Positions 17,733 to 27,225 are shown, counted from the stretch's first letter. The stretch is 64,000 nt of DNA from Spongiihabitans sp963422685 (GCA_963422685.1 OY730442.1:1674001-1738000); one strand, 5' to 3'. Translations and numbers: made by a program. The notes: generated from the letters alone by a model not told the origin.

Positions 17733-18829
17733 ATTGCGCTGGCCTGATAATGCGCTTTATCCAGCCAGCCTGGATTGATCTCCACGCCCCAGCCGGGTTT
17801 GTTGGTTACGGTGGCATGTCCATCGACAATGCGGTACGGATTCTCGACATACAGCCCTTCCTGCCAGGGATAATAGTCTTTGCCTTCAATTGAAAACTCC
17901 AGATAATTTCCGGCGTTGGGAATGGCCCGCAGCAGGTGCATGGTGAACAGCGTCACCAGCGACAGATTGGCACAATGCGGCGTACAGGGCAATCCGCGCT
18001 GCCTGGCCATTTTGGCCACCTGCAATGCCCGGGTCAGGCCGCCCACGTAGCAGATATCGGGTTGGATGATGTCTACCACGCCGTCATCTATTATCCGCCG
18101 CCAGGTCGGCAACTCGCAATCCTGCTCACCCCCAGTGACATCAATGGACAGCGCCGCGGTGACCTGTCGGGTTTGCTCCAGTTCCCAGTATGGGCAGGGT
18201 TCTTCGAAATGTACGATGCCGTGGTCTTCAAGAAACTTTCCCACGGCGATGGCTTTGGTCGGAGAGTAGCCGGAATTGGCGTCCACCAGCAAGGCGATAT
18301 TGTCGTCCATTGCGGTGCGCATGGCGCGGACAATCTCTTCCGTTCTGCCCGGCCAGACATCGACGTCGTGGTTGCATTCTGCGGCGATGCGGAATTTGAA
18401 CGCGTCGAAGCCGAATTGGTCACGCAGCCGGGATAACCGCTGTGCTTCCTGGGCGCCGGTAATGTCGCGTTTCATGGATGAGGCATAGGCGCGAATACGG
18501 CCCGGACTGCCGCCGATCAGGCTGCACACCGGTTTTTGTTCGAACCGACCGCGCAGATCCCACAGCGCCGTGTCCAGCCCGCCGAGTGCACGGCGTAAAT
18601 ACGACCCGGGAAATTTATGTTCAAGCTCCGGAATCCGGGTCACCAGAGTGTCGATGTCCAGGGCATCCTTGTCCAGGCTGTGCGGGGCGATTTGCCGATG
18701 CACCACCAGACAGGAAATGTCAGCGTTGTAGGTGGATACCTGGCCCCAGCCAAAATCTCCGGTGTCCGCGGTTACTTTCAATATGCCCAGGTATTCGGTG
18801 CAAAAGGTTTCTATGCTTTTTATTTTCAT
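17729..18829 (-). CDS. Mandelate racemase/muconate-lactonizing family dehydratase (enolase superfamily)
   Basis: A 366-residue enzyme with the enolase-superfamily capping domain and barrel. Likely catalytic and ligand residues are Lys/Arg of FKFRIA, metal ligands in VDANSGYSP, HFEEPCPYW and TGGEQD, and the Asp/His dyad from IIQPDICYVGG and CTPHCANLS. The KxR motif plus His/Asp places it in the mandelate-racemase subgroup, which contains sugar-acid and tartrate dehydratases as well as racemases. Metal (Mg2+) dependence is expected. It is the upstream gene of a coupled pair with the OrdL-like oxidase and divergent from the GMC oxidoreductase. The substrate remains open. Confidence 0.87.
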   Translation of the reverse strand: MKIKSIETFCTEYLGILKVTADTGDFGWGQVSTYNADISCLVVHRQIAPHSLDKDALDIDTLVTRIPELEHKFPGSYLRRALGGLDTALWDLRGRFEQKPVCSLIGGSPGRIRAYASSMKRDITGAQEAQRLSRLRDQFGFDAFKFRIAAECNHDVDVWPGRTEEIVRAMRTAMDDNIALLVDANSGYSPTKAIAVGKFLEDHGIVHFEEPCPYWELEQTRQVTAALSIDVTGGEQDCELPTWRRIIDDGVVDIIQPDICYVGGLTRALQVAKMARQRGLPCTPHCANLSLVTLFTMHLLRAIPNAGNYLEFSIEGKDYYPWQEGLYVENPYRIVDGHATVTNKPGWGVEINPGWLDKAHYQASAI

Positions 18830-18918
18830 GCTCGGTTTGCCATGGGCGGCTGTGCCGATGGCGTCGGGAATGTTATAAATGCGCCCTGATTATAAGGCGT
18901 TGCAATGGATAATAAGCT

Positions 18919-20523
18919 TTGAACTACGATTACATCATTGTCGGTGCGGGCTCTGCGGGCTGCGTTCTGGCCAACCGCCTGTCGCAGTCGGGCCGGCACA
19001 CGGTGCTGGTTCTTGAAGCAGGCGGCAGCGACCGGCGTTTCTGGATTCATGCGCCCATAGGATACGGGCGCACCTTCTTTGATGAACGGGTGAACTGGAA
19101 ATATTTGACCGAACCGGACCCGGGAACCCATAACCGTCAGGGCTATTGGCCGCGGGGAAAGGTATTGGGTGGGTCGAGCAGCATCAATGCCATGGTTTAT
19201 ATCCGTGGGCAAAAACAGGATTTTGACGGCTGGGCGCGCCATGGCAATCCGGGCTGGGACTGGTCAGGGGTGCTGCCCTACTTCAAGAAGCTGGAGGGGA
19301 TGAAACACGGCGACCCAGGCCTGCAGGGAATTGATGGCCCGCTCAAGGTCGCAGATGTTTCTGGCCGCACCCATCCGATTTGCCGGCATTTTCTGGCGGC
19401 GGGCGTGGAGTTAGGTATTCCGTTTAACGCGGATTTCAATGGCGCACAGCAGGAAGGAGTTGGCTATTACCAGGTTACCATGTCCCGGGCAAGACGCATG
19501 TCTGCTGCCCGGGCCTATTTGCGCCCGGCCATGGGGCGCAGCAATCTGGACGTGATTAGCCATGCGCTGGCCACCCGCATCCTGTTTGAGAATAAGCATG
19601 CGGTGGGGGTCGAATTTAATTTTAAAGGCAGGCTGCGCAGCGCCAGGGCGAGCCGGGAAGTCATCTTGAGCGCAGGCGCAATCAATTCGCCGCAGTTGCT
19701 GCAGTTGTCGGGAATCGCTGACCCCGCACTGCTGTCCGGTTTGGGGGTTGAGGTGGTGTATGCAAACCGGATGGTCGGGCAAAATATGCAGGATCACCTT
19801 GGCGTGGATTATGTTTATTTATCCCGGGTTCCAACCCTGAACGATGCACTGCACCACTGGTATGGAAAGCTTTGGGCCGGGATGAAATATGTTTTTGCCG
19901 GATCGGGCCCCTTGTCGTTGGGGATTAATCAGGCCGGCGGGTTTTTCAGGACTCGGCAGGATTTGGCCCGACCCAATATGCAGTTGTTTTTCTGGCCGCT
20001 GAGCTATCTGCAGGCGCCGGCGGGAACACGGCCGCTCATCAACCCGGATCCCTATTCCGGTTTTAGTCTGGGTATTCAGCCATTGCAGCCGGCCAGCCGG
20101 GGTCATCTCACTATTGACTCGGCCGACCCGGCCAGGCCGCCGAAAATTTATCCCAATTATTTGTCCAGCGCAAAAGACCTGAGCGAAATGCTGGAGGGGG
20201 TTAAATTCATCCGCAAGTTTGCGCAAACCAGCGCACTTTCGCGTGTGATCGCAAAGGAATTGATGCCGGGTCCGGCGGTGTCCAGCGATGAGCAATTGAT
20301 GGACCATTTTCGGCGAACCTGCACCACGGTGTTCCACCCGTCGGGCACCTGTAGAATGGGGGATGATAAAAACACCAATGTGGTTAATGCAAAACTGCAA
20401 GTGCACGGCGTGGATGGATTGCGTGTGGTTGATGCTTCGGTTTTCCCGACCGTCACTTCCGGCAACACCAATGCGCCGACTATCATGGTTGCGGAGAAAG
20501 CGGCGGATATTATACTGGGCTGA
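18919..20523 (+). CDS. GMC-family FAD oxidoreductase (choline/alcohol dehydrogenase-like)
   Basis: A 534-residue flavoprotein. It carries the ADP-binding motif YIIVGAGSAGCVLANRLS at the extreme N-terminus, GMC signature 1 in GKVLGGSSSINAMVYIRG, and signature 2 GAINSPQLLQLSGI. The active-site pair is supplied by FHPSGTCRMG (His) and TSGNTNAPTIM (Asn). These enzymes oxidise alcohols such as choline, aliphatic or aromatic alcohols. The start is a TTG at 18919, since no ATG lies in frame before the ADP-binding fold. The gene is divergent from the dehydratase with only about 90 bp between, so the two may share control. Confidence 0.9.
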   Translation: MNYDYIIVGAGSAGCVLANRLSQSGRHTVLVLEAGGSDRRFWIHAPIGYGRTFFDERVNWKYLTEPDPGTHNRQGYWPRGKVLGGSSSINAMVYIRGQKQDFDGWARHGNPGWDWSGVLPYFKKLEGMKHGDPGLQGIDGPLKVADVSGRTHPICRHFLAAGVELGIPFNADFNGAQQEGVGYYQVTMSRARRMSAARAYLRPAMGRSNLDVISHALATRILFENKHAVGVEFNFKGRLRSARASREVILSAGAINSPQLLQLSGIADPALLSGLGVEVVYANRMVGQNMQDHLGVDYVYLSRVPTLNDALHHWYGKLWAGMKYVFAGSGPLSLGINQAGGFFRTRQDLARPNMQLFFWPLSYLQAPAGTRPLINPDPYSGFSLGIQPLQPASRGHLTIDSADPARPPKIYPNYLSSAKDLSEMLEGVKFIRKFAQTSALSRVIAKELMPGPAVSSDEQLMDHFRRTCTTVFHPSGTCRMGDDKNTNVVNAKLQVHGVDGLRVVDASVFPTVTSGNTNAPTIMVAEKAADIILG

Positions 20524-20618
20524 CCCGGTCACAATTTCCGTTAGCCGAAAAACCCGCGGTTCATTTAAGAGACGCAGATTTTAGCGCGGTTCAGCACAGA
20601 GGTTGTCGTCCTGCCTGC

Positions 20619-21677
20619 TTAATATCCCAACCGCGGGTTTACCCGGTTCTGAAGTTGTTTGCCATGGATATAGCGCTGCATATTTTCAAACAACACCGAC
20701 AAGGTCATCGCCACATAGGCATTACCATCATCGGCGGAAACGTGTGGTGTAACAATCAGGTTGGGGACCTGCCAGAACCTGGATTCTTTTGGCAATGGTT
20801 CCTGGTCGAAGACATCAACAATGGCGCCGCTGATCGAGCCGTCTTCGAGTTTATCAACCAGTGCGTCGTAATCTATCACCGCCGCACGGCCAATGTTGAC
20901 CAAGCCAGCACCGTGCTTCATTAATCCGAGTCGGCGGCGATTCAGCAGGTTTAGGGTTTCGGCGGTCAACGGTGTGACTACAAACACATAATCGGCCCGG
21001 GGCAAAACGTCATCAAGCTGTTCCGCAGGCACCATTTCATCCACCTCGGGCAGCGGCTTGCCGTGGCGGGTGACGCCGATGACATGCAGCCCGATCGCTT
21101 TGGCATGGGCGGCCACGGATTTGCCGATACTGCCAACGCCTATTACCAGCAGCGTCTTGCCGGCGATGGGTGTGGCGTAAATCGAATCATAGGTTGCGTT
21201 GCGCTGGTTGGTGACAATGGCCGGTATGGCGTTGTGCAGCATCAAGATGGACATCAGTCCAAATTCCCCGCCCTTGATTCCATGCACCCCTTTGTTATTG
21301 GTTAATTTGACATTTGCAGGCAGCCAGTCCATCGGGGTTAAATGCTCTACGCCGGCGCCGATGATATGAATCCATTTCAGTTTTGGCGCGACCGAGATCA
21401 AATTGTCGGTGGGCAGATCCCAGCCAACGAAAACTTCGGCATCCGCCATGGAACCGGAAAAATTATCGGTGTCCCAGTCGATAAACACATCGAGTTTTGC
21501 GGCGACCTCGGGAAAGTGTTTCGCGGCCTGTTCGAACCGCTCCCGGGTAATGGTAAAAACTTCTTCGCCTTGCGGCGTATTGGGAAAAGTCGCGGCAGAA
21601 TAATGGTTGTTCTTGATATGAACCTTGATCTTTGCCCTGGAATTGCCTGGCGCGGGGTTGATCGGGGTTACATTCAT
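20619..21677 (-). CDS. D-2-hydroxyacid dehydrogenase (NAD-binding)
   Basis: A 352-residue member of the D-isomer-specific 2-hydroxyacid dehydrogenase family. The NAD-binding fold shows TLLVIGVGSIGKSVAAHAKA. The catalytic Arg lies in NIGRAAVIDYDAL, the Glu in DVFDQEPLP and the His in VTPHVSADD. An N-terminal extension of about 20 residues precedes the catalytic domain. The start overlaps the end of the Rieske oxygenase by 4 bp, giving a three-gene coupled operon (ferredoxin, oxygenase, dehydrogenase). This suggests it reduces or oxidises a product of the oxygenase step; the substrate is unknown. Confidence 0.88.
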   Translation of the reverse strand: MNVTPINPAPGNSRAKIKVHIKNNHYSAATFPNTPQGEEVFTITRERFEQAAKHFPEVAAKLDVFIDWDTDNFSGSMADAEVFVGWDLPTDNLISVAPKLKWIHIIGAGVEHLTPMDWLPANVKLTNNKGVHGIKGGEFGLMSILMLHNAIPAIVTNQRNATYDSIYATPIAGKTLLVIGVGSIGKSVAAHAKAIGLHVIGVTRHGKPLPEVDEMVPAEQLDDVLPRADYVFVVTPLTAETLNLLNRRRLGLMKHGAGLVNIGRAAVIDYDALVDKLEDGSISGAIVDVFDQEPLPKESRFWQVPNLIVTPHVSADDGNAYVAMTLSVLFENMQRYIHGKQLQNRVNPRLGY

Positions 21678-23047
21678 TGTACTGAGAGTTTCCCGAGTTG
21701 ATGCATAATATATTCATCCCGTTCGCGACCGGTTTTTTTATCCGCGGAAAATATAATGTCCATTACCTGATCGTTGACTCGGCGGAGCTGCTTTTTATCA
21801 TCATCCTGATCCACACCGGGCGAATAAATTACGTTGTCGCTGCCATGGGTAGGGATGGTTCCCTCGGCAAGATCGCCAGGTTGGGGCGGCTTTTTTCCTT
21901 TGGCCAGATCCCTGCACAGGCGGCGAATGCGCCGTCGATACAATGCAATGCCACGGTCCCCGGCCACCAGATATTCCTTTTCATGTTCGGATATAGCGCC
22001 CATGCCTTCGGTGGCTTCTACGTCCCCCGGACTTTGCTGTCGCTGCCAATAGCTGCGATCGATAATTTCTCCCTGCTCCATTCGCTCCATCCCTGCCTTG
22101 GTATTCCATTTGACCGGGTCGCCGCGTTCGCCGAAATTCCCCCAGGCAAAAGCGATGCAGTTCTCGTCATCGACGGGCACCACCCAGCGGGTAAATGCGC
22201 TGCGGCCAAACCACCGCAGTTGCGTGCCGTCCGTGGAAAACGCCGCGCCGGACTGGGTAAAGTTGGGCAGTATCAATTCGTTTACGCGAACCCATACATT
22301 ATCGTTCACCCTGCGCGTGGCGGTGCCCAGAAAACGAATTTTATCGCGTTGGTAAAACTGGATTTCACCGCACAGCCCGAAGCCTTCGCTAAACTGGTTG
22401 TGGTGCAGGAACGCGGTGTGCACCGGATCCAAAATGGCATCCAGAACCTGAATCCAGTTGCACTTGAACGGCGCTGCATACGGCGACATCACCATGTCGG
22501 GTATTTCATAGGCATCGTAAATCGGAAAAGGCGGTTGTTCGCCGGAAGGTCCCATATAGGCAAAAACCAGACCGCGAAACTCTTTGACCGGATAAGCGCC
22601 GAGTCTGCGGGTTTGTTTTACTTTGATGGCCGGCTGCGAATCTTCCGGGTCGGCGGGAATCTCCAGGATGGTGCCATCCACATCGAACAGCCAGCCATGG
22701 TAGCAGCAGCGGATGCCCCGGGTTTCACATCTCCCATACTCCAGCGAGGCGCGTCTGTGCGGGCAGTTTTTATGCACTAGACCGATGCGATTGCTTTTAT
22801 CGCGAAATAATACCAGCGCCTCCCCCAGAATCTTGATGAGTTTCGGCCGTTCGCCCAATTCCCGGGCCAGCGCTACCGGATGCCAGTATCGGCGTAAATA
22901 TTCTCCGCAGGGCGTACCCGCCCCGGTTTCGGCGATTTCGTGGTCATAATCGCCCCGCCAGTTTTGGTCATATCCACAATAAGGGCCAAAATTGTCTCTG
23001 CTCTGCATTGCCGTATTGCCTGTAACTATATTTATATTGCTACCCAT
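21674..23047 (-). CDS. Rieske non-haem iron oxygenase, catalytic subunit
   Basis: A 457-residue terminal oxygenase. The Rieske [2Fe-2S] ligands lie in CPHRRASLEYG and CCYHGWLFD. The mononuclear iron site is suggested by DAILDPVHTAFLHHNQF. N-terminal GEYLRRYWHPVALARELGE is typical of the phthalate/vanillate/carnitine-type single-component oxygenase branch rather than dioxygenases with a beta subunit. Such enzymes demethylate or hydroxylate aromatic or N-methylated substrates, and demethylation would release formaldehyde. The gene overlaps the ferredoxin gene by 16 bp and the dehydrogenase by 4 bp. An internal ATG near 23008 is an alternative start. Confidence 0.9.
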   Translation of the reverse strand: MGSNINIVTGNTAMQSRDNFGPYCGYDQNWRGDYDHEIAETGAGTPCGEYLRRYWHPVALARELGERPKLIKILGEALVLFRDKSNRIGLVHKNCPHRRASLEYGRCETRGIRCCYHGWLFDVDGTILEIPADPEDSQPAIKVKQTRRLGAYPVKEFRGLVFAYMGPSGEQPPFPIYDAYEIPDMVMSPYAAPFKCNWIQVLDAILDPVHTAFLHHNQFSEGFGLCGEIQFYQRDKIRFLGTATRRVNDNVWVRVNELILPNFTQSGAAFSTDGTQLRWFGRSAFTRWVVPVDDENCIAFAWGNFGERGDPVKWNTKAGMERMEQGEIIDRSYWQRQQSPGDVEATEGMGAISEHEKEYLVAGDRGIALYRRRIRRLCRDLAKGKKPPQPGDLAEGTIPTHGSDNVIYSPGVDQDDDKKQLRRVNDQVMDIIFSADKKTGRERDEYIMHQLGKLSVQ

Positions 23048-23352
23048 ACCCGGCCATTTTCAATCCTGGTTGAATAGGTCTTGAGGTCGGTCAGGGCCGG
23101 AGGAGTGAGCGCTTTTCCGGTTTTCACGTCGAACAAAGCCTGGTGAAGCGGGCATTCAACGCAGCCATCGGCGATGATGCCATCTGACAGGAAGGCGTGT
23201 TCATGGGTGCAAATATCATCGATCGCGAACACTGCATCGGCGACTTTGCAGAGGGCGATAACCTTGTCGGCTATTTTTACCTGGGTCGGCTCTTCTTCAT
23301 CCAGTTCCAGGAACAAAACGGTCTCGTGCCAGTGTGTTTCAGAATTTGTCAT
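23032..23352 (-). CDS. Rieske-type [2Fe-2S] ferredoxin
   Basis: A 106-residue electron carrier with the Rieske pairs CTHEHAFLSDG and CPLHQALFDVKTGKAL. Length and motif match ferredoxin components of ring-hydroxylating or demethylating oxygenases (also NirD-like). It overlaps the oxygenase gene by 16 bp and is the first gene of that operon. It should pass electrons to the oxygenase; no ferredoxin reductase gene is adjacent, so the reductase is elsewhere. Confidence 0.92.
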   Translation of the reverse strand: MTNSETHWHETVLFLELDEEEPTQVKIADKVIALCKVADAVFAIDDICTHEHAFLSDGIIADGCVECPLHQALFDVKTGKALTPPALTDLKTYSTRIENGRVWVAI

Positions 23353-23480
23353 TGTATGTTTTTAATGTAGCTGGGAATATGAAATTACGCCATGGAAGCT
23401 CAAAGATCAATAACCTGCGAATTTTGCCTCAGGGTTTACATGGCAGACGGTTATAATAAAGTAAATTACCGGCATAAAAA

Positions 23481-24905
23481 ATGCGACGAAACAGAAAAGC
23501 GAAAATTGTAGCGACCCTTGGGCCAGCGAGTTCCACCGAATCCATCGTCGCGCAATTATTCGATTCCGGTGTAGATGTGTTTCGTCTTAACTTCAGCCAT
23601 GGCAGCCATGCGCAGCATAAACAACGGGTGGAGATAATTCGTAGAATTGAGGCGCGCGTGGGGCGGCCCATCAGCATTTTGATGGACATCCAGGGCCCGA
23701 AGCTGCGCCTGGGTAAATTTAAAAAGGGCACCGCAGTTTTGAAAAAGGGCGGCTGGTTTCGGCTGGACCTGAATGCCGATGCGGGCCATAAAACCCGCGC
23801 ACCGCTGCCCCATCCCGAGATTTTCGCCGCGCTGGCTGTGGGCAGGGAATTGATGATTGACGATGGCCGGGTGCGGTTGCAGGTAACAGCCTGCGGCCCG
23901 GACTATGCCGATACCGAAGTGATCGTCGGCGGCGCGGTCAGCGATGGCAAAGGCGTCAATGTTCCCGGGGTGATTTTGCCAATTTCAGTGATAACCGAAA
24001 AAGATCGTGCAGATTTAAAATACGCACTGGAATTGAACCTGGATTGGGTTGCGCAATCATTTGTCCAACAGCCCGAAGATGTTGCGGAGCTAAAGGCGTT
24101 GGTGCAGGGAAGGGCCAGGCTCATGGTAAAGCTGGAGAAGCCTTCCGCGCTGGATAAGCTGGATGCCATACTGGAAATCTGTGACGGGGTGATGGTTGCC
24201 CGGGGTGACTTGGGGGTTGAGCTGCCGCCCGAACAGGTACCCGTCGCCCAGAAAAAAATTATTCGCCGCTGCAGGCAGTTCGGGAAACCGGTAGTGGTTG
24301 CAACGCACATGCTGGATTCCATGGTTACTGCACCCGTTCCTACCCGCGCAGAAGCGTCGGACGTGGCCACCGCAATTTATGACGGCGTGGATGCGGTCAT
24401 GCTGTCTGCGGAATCGGCCGCCGGGGATTATCCGGTCCAGTCGGTGAAAATGATGAATAATATTATCAATGAAGTTGAGCTTGACCCCGAATACTCGAAA
24501 ATTGTTGACGCCCAGCGACCGGCTCCCGACCCGACCACGGCGGACGCCATTTGTCATGCCTTGCAAAGCGTGACCGACATCCTCTCGTCCACCGCGACGG
24601 TAACCTATACGGCCTCCGGCAGCACCAGTTTGCGCGCCGCTCGCGAACGGCCCCACGCATCTATACTCAGTCTTACCCCTTCGCTCGGGACGGCGCGCTA
24701 TCTCGCCATGGCCTGGGGGGTTCATGCAGTTACTGTTGACGTGGCTCATCAGGATGCGAATTTGATCGATGTGATTAAAGCGGCGAAAGATATTGCCGTG
24801 AAAGAAAAATTCGCCCGGCCCGGGCAGGCAGTGGTGATTGCAGCCGGGCTGCCATTTGGCGCCTCGGGCACCACCAATATGCTGCACATCGCCTGGATTG
24901 ATTAG
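23481..24905 (+). CDS. pyk: Pyruvate kinase
   Basis: A 474-residue glycolytic enzyme converting phosphoenolpyruvate and ADP to pyruvate and ATP. Motifs run in order: KIVATLGPASS, FRLNFSHGSH, MDIQGPKLRLGKF, MVKLEKPSALD at the active-site Lys/Glu, VARGDLGVELP, ATHMLDSM, PTRAEASDVATAIYDG and AVMLSAESAAG. The C-terminal allosteric domain is present (TASGSTSLRAARERP), ending near GTTNMLHIAWI. It is monocistronic, about 120 bp before the CoA-ligase genes, which have their own leader with a palindrome. Confidence 0.95.
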   Translation: MRRNRKAKIVATLGPASSTESIVAQLFDSGVDVFRLNFSHGSHAQHKQRVEIIRRIEARVGRPISILMDIQGPKLRLGKFKKGTAVLKKGGWFRLDLNADAGHKTRAPLPHPEIFAALAVGRELMIDDGRVRLQVTACGPDYADTEVIVGGAVSDGKGVNVPGVILPISVITEKDRADLKYALELNLDWVAQSFVQQPEDVAELKALVQGRARLMVKLEKPSALDKLDAILEICDGVMVARGDLGVELPPEQVPVAQKKIIRRCRQFGKPVVVATHMLDSMVTAPVPTRAEASDVATAIYDGVDAVMLSAESAAGDYPVQSVKMMNNIINEVELDPEYSKIVDAQRPAPDPTTADAICHALQSVTDILSSTATVTYTASGSTSLRAARERPHASILSLTPSLGTARYLAMAWGVHAVTVDVAHQDANLIDVIKAAKDIAVKEKFARPGQAVVIAAGLPFGASGTTNMLHIAWID

Positions 24906-24985
24906 CTAAAATCACGGTTGTTAAAATCAGTGGAGCCTGCGCAAAGCCCTTTAATTTCCAGACTGTTGTGGCGAAACCCATTTGT

Positions 24986-24998
24986 GTATACTGTATAC
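24986..24998. promoter_or_regulatory. Palindrome GTATAC-T-GTATAC upstream of the CoA-ligase operon
   Basis: Two self-complementary hexamers GTATAC separated by one base lie 29 bp before the GTG start of the beta-subunit gene. GTATAC-type dyads resemble operators of GntR-family repressors, and the position fits a promoter-overlapping operator. No regulator gene is nearby, so this stays a candidate. Confidence 0.4.
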
Positions 24999-25027
24999 CA
25001 ACCTCAAGACGCCGGTAAAAACCAACC

Positions 25028-26197
25028 GTGAATATTCATGAATATCAAGCCAAGGCACTGTTGCAGGGCTATGGCGTCGCCGTGCCGCAGGGTAAAGTGG
25101 CATTTACAATTGATCAGGCCAGGCGCGCAGCGGAACAATTGGGCGGGCCAGTCTGGGTGGTCAAGGCGCAGATTCATGCTGGCGGCCGAGGCAAAGGCGG
25201 TGGCGTAAAAGTGGTGGATTCCCTGGAAAAAGTCGGGCAGGCGGCCCGTGATATCCTCGGTATGCAGTTGATCACTCATCAGACCGGTCCCCAGGGCCGG
25301 CAAGTCAAGCGACTGTATGTAGAGCAGGGATGCGATATCGCACGGGAGCTGTACCTGGGGATACTGGTGGACCGTGGCAGCGGCCGGGTCACCCTGATTG
25401 CCTCCACACAAGGTGGCATGGATATAGAACAGGTGGCCGCCAGTACGCCTGGGGAAATTATCAGGGTAGTGATTGATCCGGCCATTGGCTTGCAGCCTTT
25501 TCATGCACGGAAACTGGCTTTTGGCCTGGGTTTGAGTGGCAGTCAGGTACGCTCGGCGGTCAAATTCCTGGGCGCGATGTACCAGGCATTTACCGCACTG
25601 GATGCCAGTATGGTGGAAATTAATCCGCTGGTTGTCACCCTGGCCGGAAACTTGCTGGCGCTGGACGCGAAGATGAATTTTGACAGTAATGGCCTGTATC
25701 GCCACCCGGATATTGAAGCGTTGCGCGACCTGGACGAAGAAGATCCGGCAGAGGTTGAAGCCGGCAAACATGAATTGAACTACATCAAGCTGGATGGTTC
25801 AATTGGCTGCATGGTGAATGGCGCCGGGCTGGCCATGGCCACCATGGATATCATTAAACTATACGGCAGCTCCCCGGCCAATTTTCTTGATGTGGGCGGC
25901 GGCGCCACCACCGAGCGGGTAACCGCCGCATTTAAAATAATTTTGGCGGACAGCAACGTCAAGGGCATTCTGGTCAACATTTTTGGCGGCATAATGAAAT
26001 GCGATGTGATTGCCGAAGGCATCGTCCTGGCGGCCAGAGAAGTGGAGCTTGATGTGCCCCTGGTGGTGCGGCTGGAGGGCACCAATGTTGCCCGGGGAAA
26101 AACCATTCTGGCGGATTCAGGACTGCCCATCCTGTCGGCGGATAATCTGGCAGAGGCGGCGCAAAAGGCGGTTCAGGCTGTGGCGGAGGCGGCATAA
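25028..26197 (+). CDS. sucC: Succinate/malate-CoA ligase beta subunit (SucC/MtkA-like)
   Basis: A 389-residue ATP-grasp subunit. MNIHEYQAKALLQGYGVAV opens the protein, VVKAQIHAGGRGKGGGVK belongs to the nucleotide-binding fold, EINPLVV and NGAGLAMATMDIIKLYG follow, and NFLDVGGGATTERV and NIFGGIMKCDVIAEG are the C-terminal CoA-ligase motifs. The start is GTG at 25028. Succinyl-CoA synthetase and malate thiokinase beta subunits are too similar to separate by eye. The absence of other TCA genes and nearby formate dehydrogenase and formate-THF ligase make a malate thiokinase role worth considering. It overlaps the alpha-subunit gene in a TAATG. Confidence 0.88.
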   Translation: MNIHEYQAKALLQGYGVAVPQGKVAFTIDQARRAAEQLGGPVWVVKAQIHAGGRGKGGGVKVVDSLEKVGQAARDILGMQLITHQTGPQGRQVKRLYVEQGCDIARELYLGILVDRGSGRVTLIASTQGGMDIEQVAASTPGEIIRVVIDPAIGLQPFHARKLAFGLGLSGSQVRSAVKFLGAMYQAFTALDASMVEINPLVVTLAGNLLALDAKMNFDSNGLYRHPDIEALRDLDEEDPAEVEAGKHELNYIKLDGSIGCMVNGAGLAMATMDIIKLYGSSPANFLDVGGGATTERVTAAFKIILADSNVKGILVNIFGGIMKCDVIAEGIVLAAREVELDVPLVVRLEGTNVARGKTILADSGLPILSADNLAEAAQKAVQAVAEAA

Positions 26198-27069
26198 TGT
26201 CAGTATTGGTCGATCAAAACACCCGCCTGATTTGTCAGGGCTTCACTGGTGCCACCGCTACTTTTCATAGTCGGCAGGCGATTGAATATGGCACCCGCAT
26301 GGTGGGCGGGGTGACGCCGGGTAAGGGCGGAATGCACCATCTTGATTTGCCGGTTTTTAACACCCTGGGCGAAGCCATGGAGCGCACCGGCGCCAATGCT
26401 TCCGTAATCTACGTGCCGCCGGCATTTGCTGGAGATGCCATGCTTGAAGCCATTGATGCCTGCATTGCGTTGGTGGTATGTATCACCGAAGGCGTGCCGG
26501 TGATGGACATGGTCAGGGTCAAAAGAATGCTGGAAAATTCCGCGACCCGTTTGATCGGGCCAAACTGTCCCGGTGTGATCACCCCGGGTCAATGCAAGAT
26601 TGGCATCATGCCCGGCCATATTCATACGCCGGGCAAAGTGGGCATCGTTTCCCGGTCGGGCACATTAACCTACGAAGCCGTGGCGCAGACGACCGCAGCA
26701 GGACTCGGTCAAAGCACCTGCATCGGCATCGGCGGAGACCCGGTCAACGGCACCAGTTTTATTGATTGCTTGGAGATGTTTCTGGCCGACCCGCAAACCG
26801 AATCCATCATTATGATTGGCGAGATTGGCGGCACGGCGGAAGAAGAAGCCGCAGACTTTATTAAGCAAAATACCGTGAAAAAACCGACCTGTGGGTTTAT
26901 TGCCGGTGCAACCGCCCCGCCCGGCCGACGCATGGGCCATGCCGGTGCGATCATTGCCGGCGGAAAAGGCAGCGCCGGCGACAAGATTGAAGCACTGAAA
27001 AGCGCGGGGATTGCCGTAGCGGATTCCCCCGCATCCCTGGGCAGCACGCTGAAAACCTTAATCGGCTAG
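26197..27069 (+). CDS. sucD: Succinate/malate-CoA ligase alpha subunit (SucD/MtkB-like)
   Basis: A 290-residue CoA-binding subunit. It starts MSVLVDQNTRLICQGFTGAT and shows GTRMVGGVTPGKGG, the CoA-binding fold ICITEGVPVMDMVRVK-like region, and NCPGVITPGQCKIGIMPG. The phospho-accepting His lies in GRRMGHAGAIIAGGKG. The length matches SucD. The ATG overlaps the stop of the beta gene in TAATG, which implies equimolar coupled translation. Together the pair makes succinyl- or malyl-CoA with ATP (or GTP). About 150 bp downstream an AT-rich accessory module begins. Confidence 0.9.
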   Translation: MSVLVDQNTRLICQGFTGATATFHSRQAIEYGTRMVGGVTPGKGGMHHLDLPVFNTLGEAMERTGANASVIYVPPAFAGDAMLEAIDACIALVVCITEGVPVMDMVRVKRMLENSATRLIGPNCPGVITPGQCKIGIMPGHIHTPGKVGIVSRSGTLTYEAVAQTTAAGLGQSTCIGIGGDPVNGTSFIDCLEMFLADPQTESIIMIGEIGGTAEEEAADFIKQNTVKKPTCGFIAGATAPPGRRMGHAGAIIAGGKGSAGDKIEALKSAGIAVADSPASLGSTLKTLIG

Positions 27070-27225
27070 TGCGCCCGGCGTTTCAGCCAGAGGCACAAAT
27101 AAATGCGCTTTTTCTGCCGCTTAATTCAGGGGTTTATCATGATTTTTGGTAAATTTACTTGTGTTTATCTCAGGCTACTATGCCTTCATACGAACCAGTA
27201 ATCCAGATAAATTATCTTGACCCAA

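Noticed and set aside
20550..20640. Inverted repeat AAACCCGCGGTT / AACCGCGGGTTT between convergent genes as a terminator
   Set aside because: The loop is about 67 bases and the second arm codes for the C-terminus of the hydroxyacid dehydrogenase; there is no T-run. Probably chance around a CCGCGG core.
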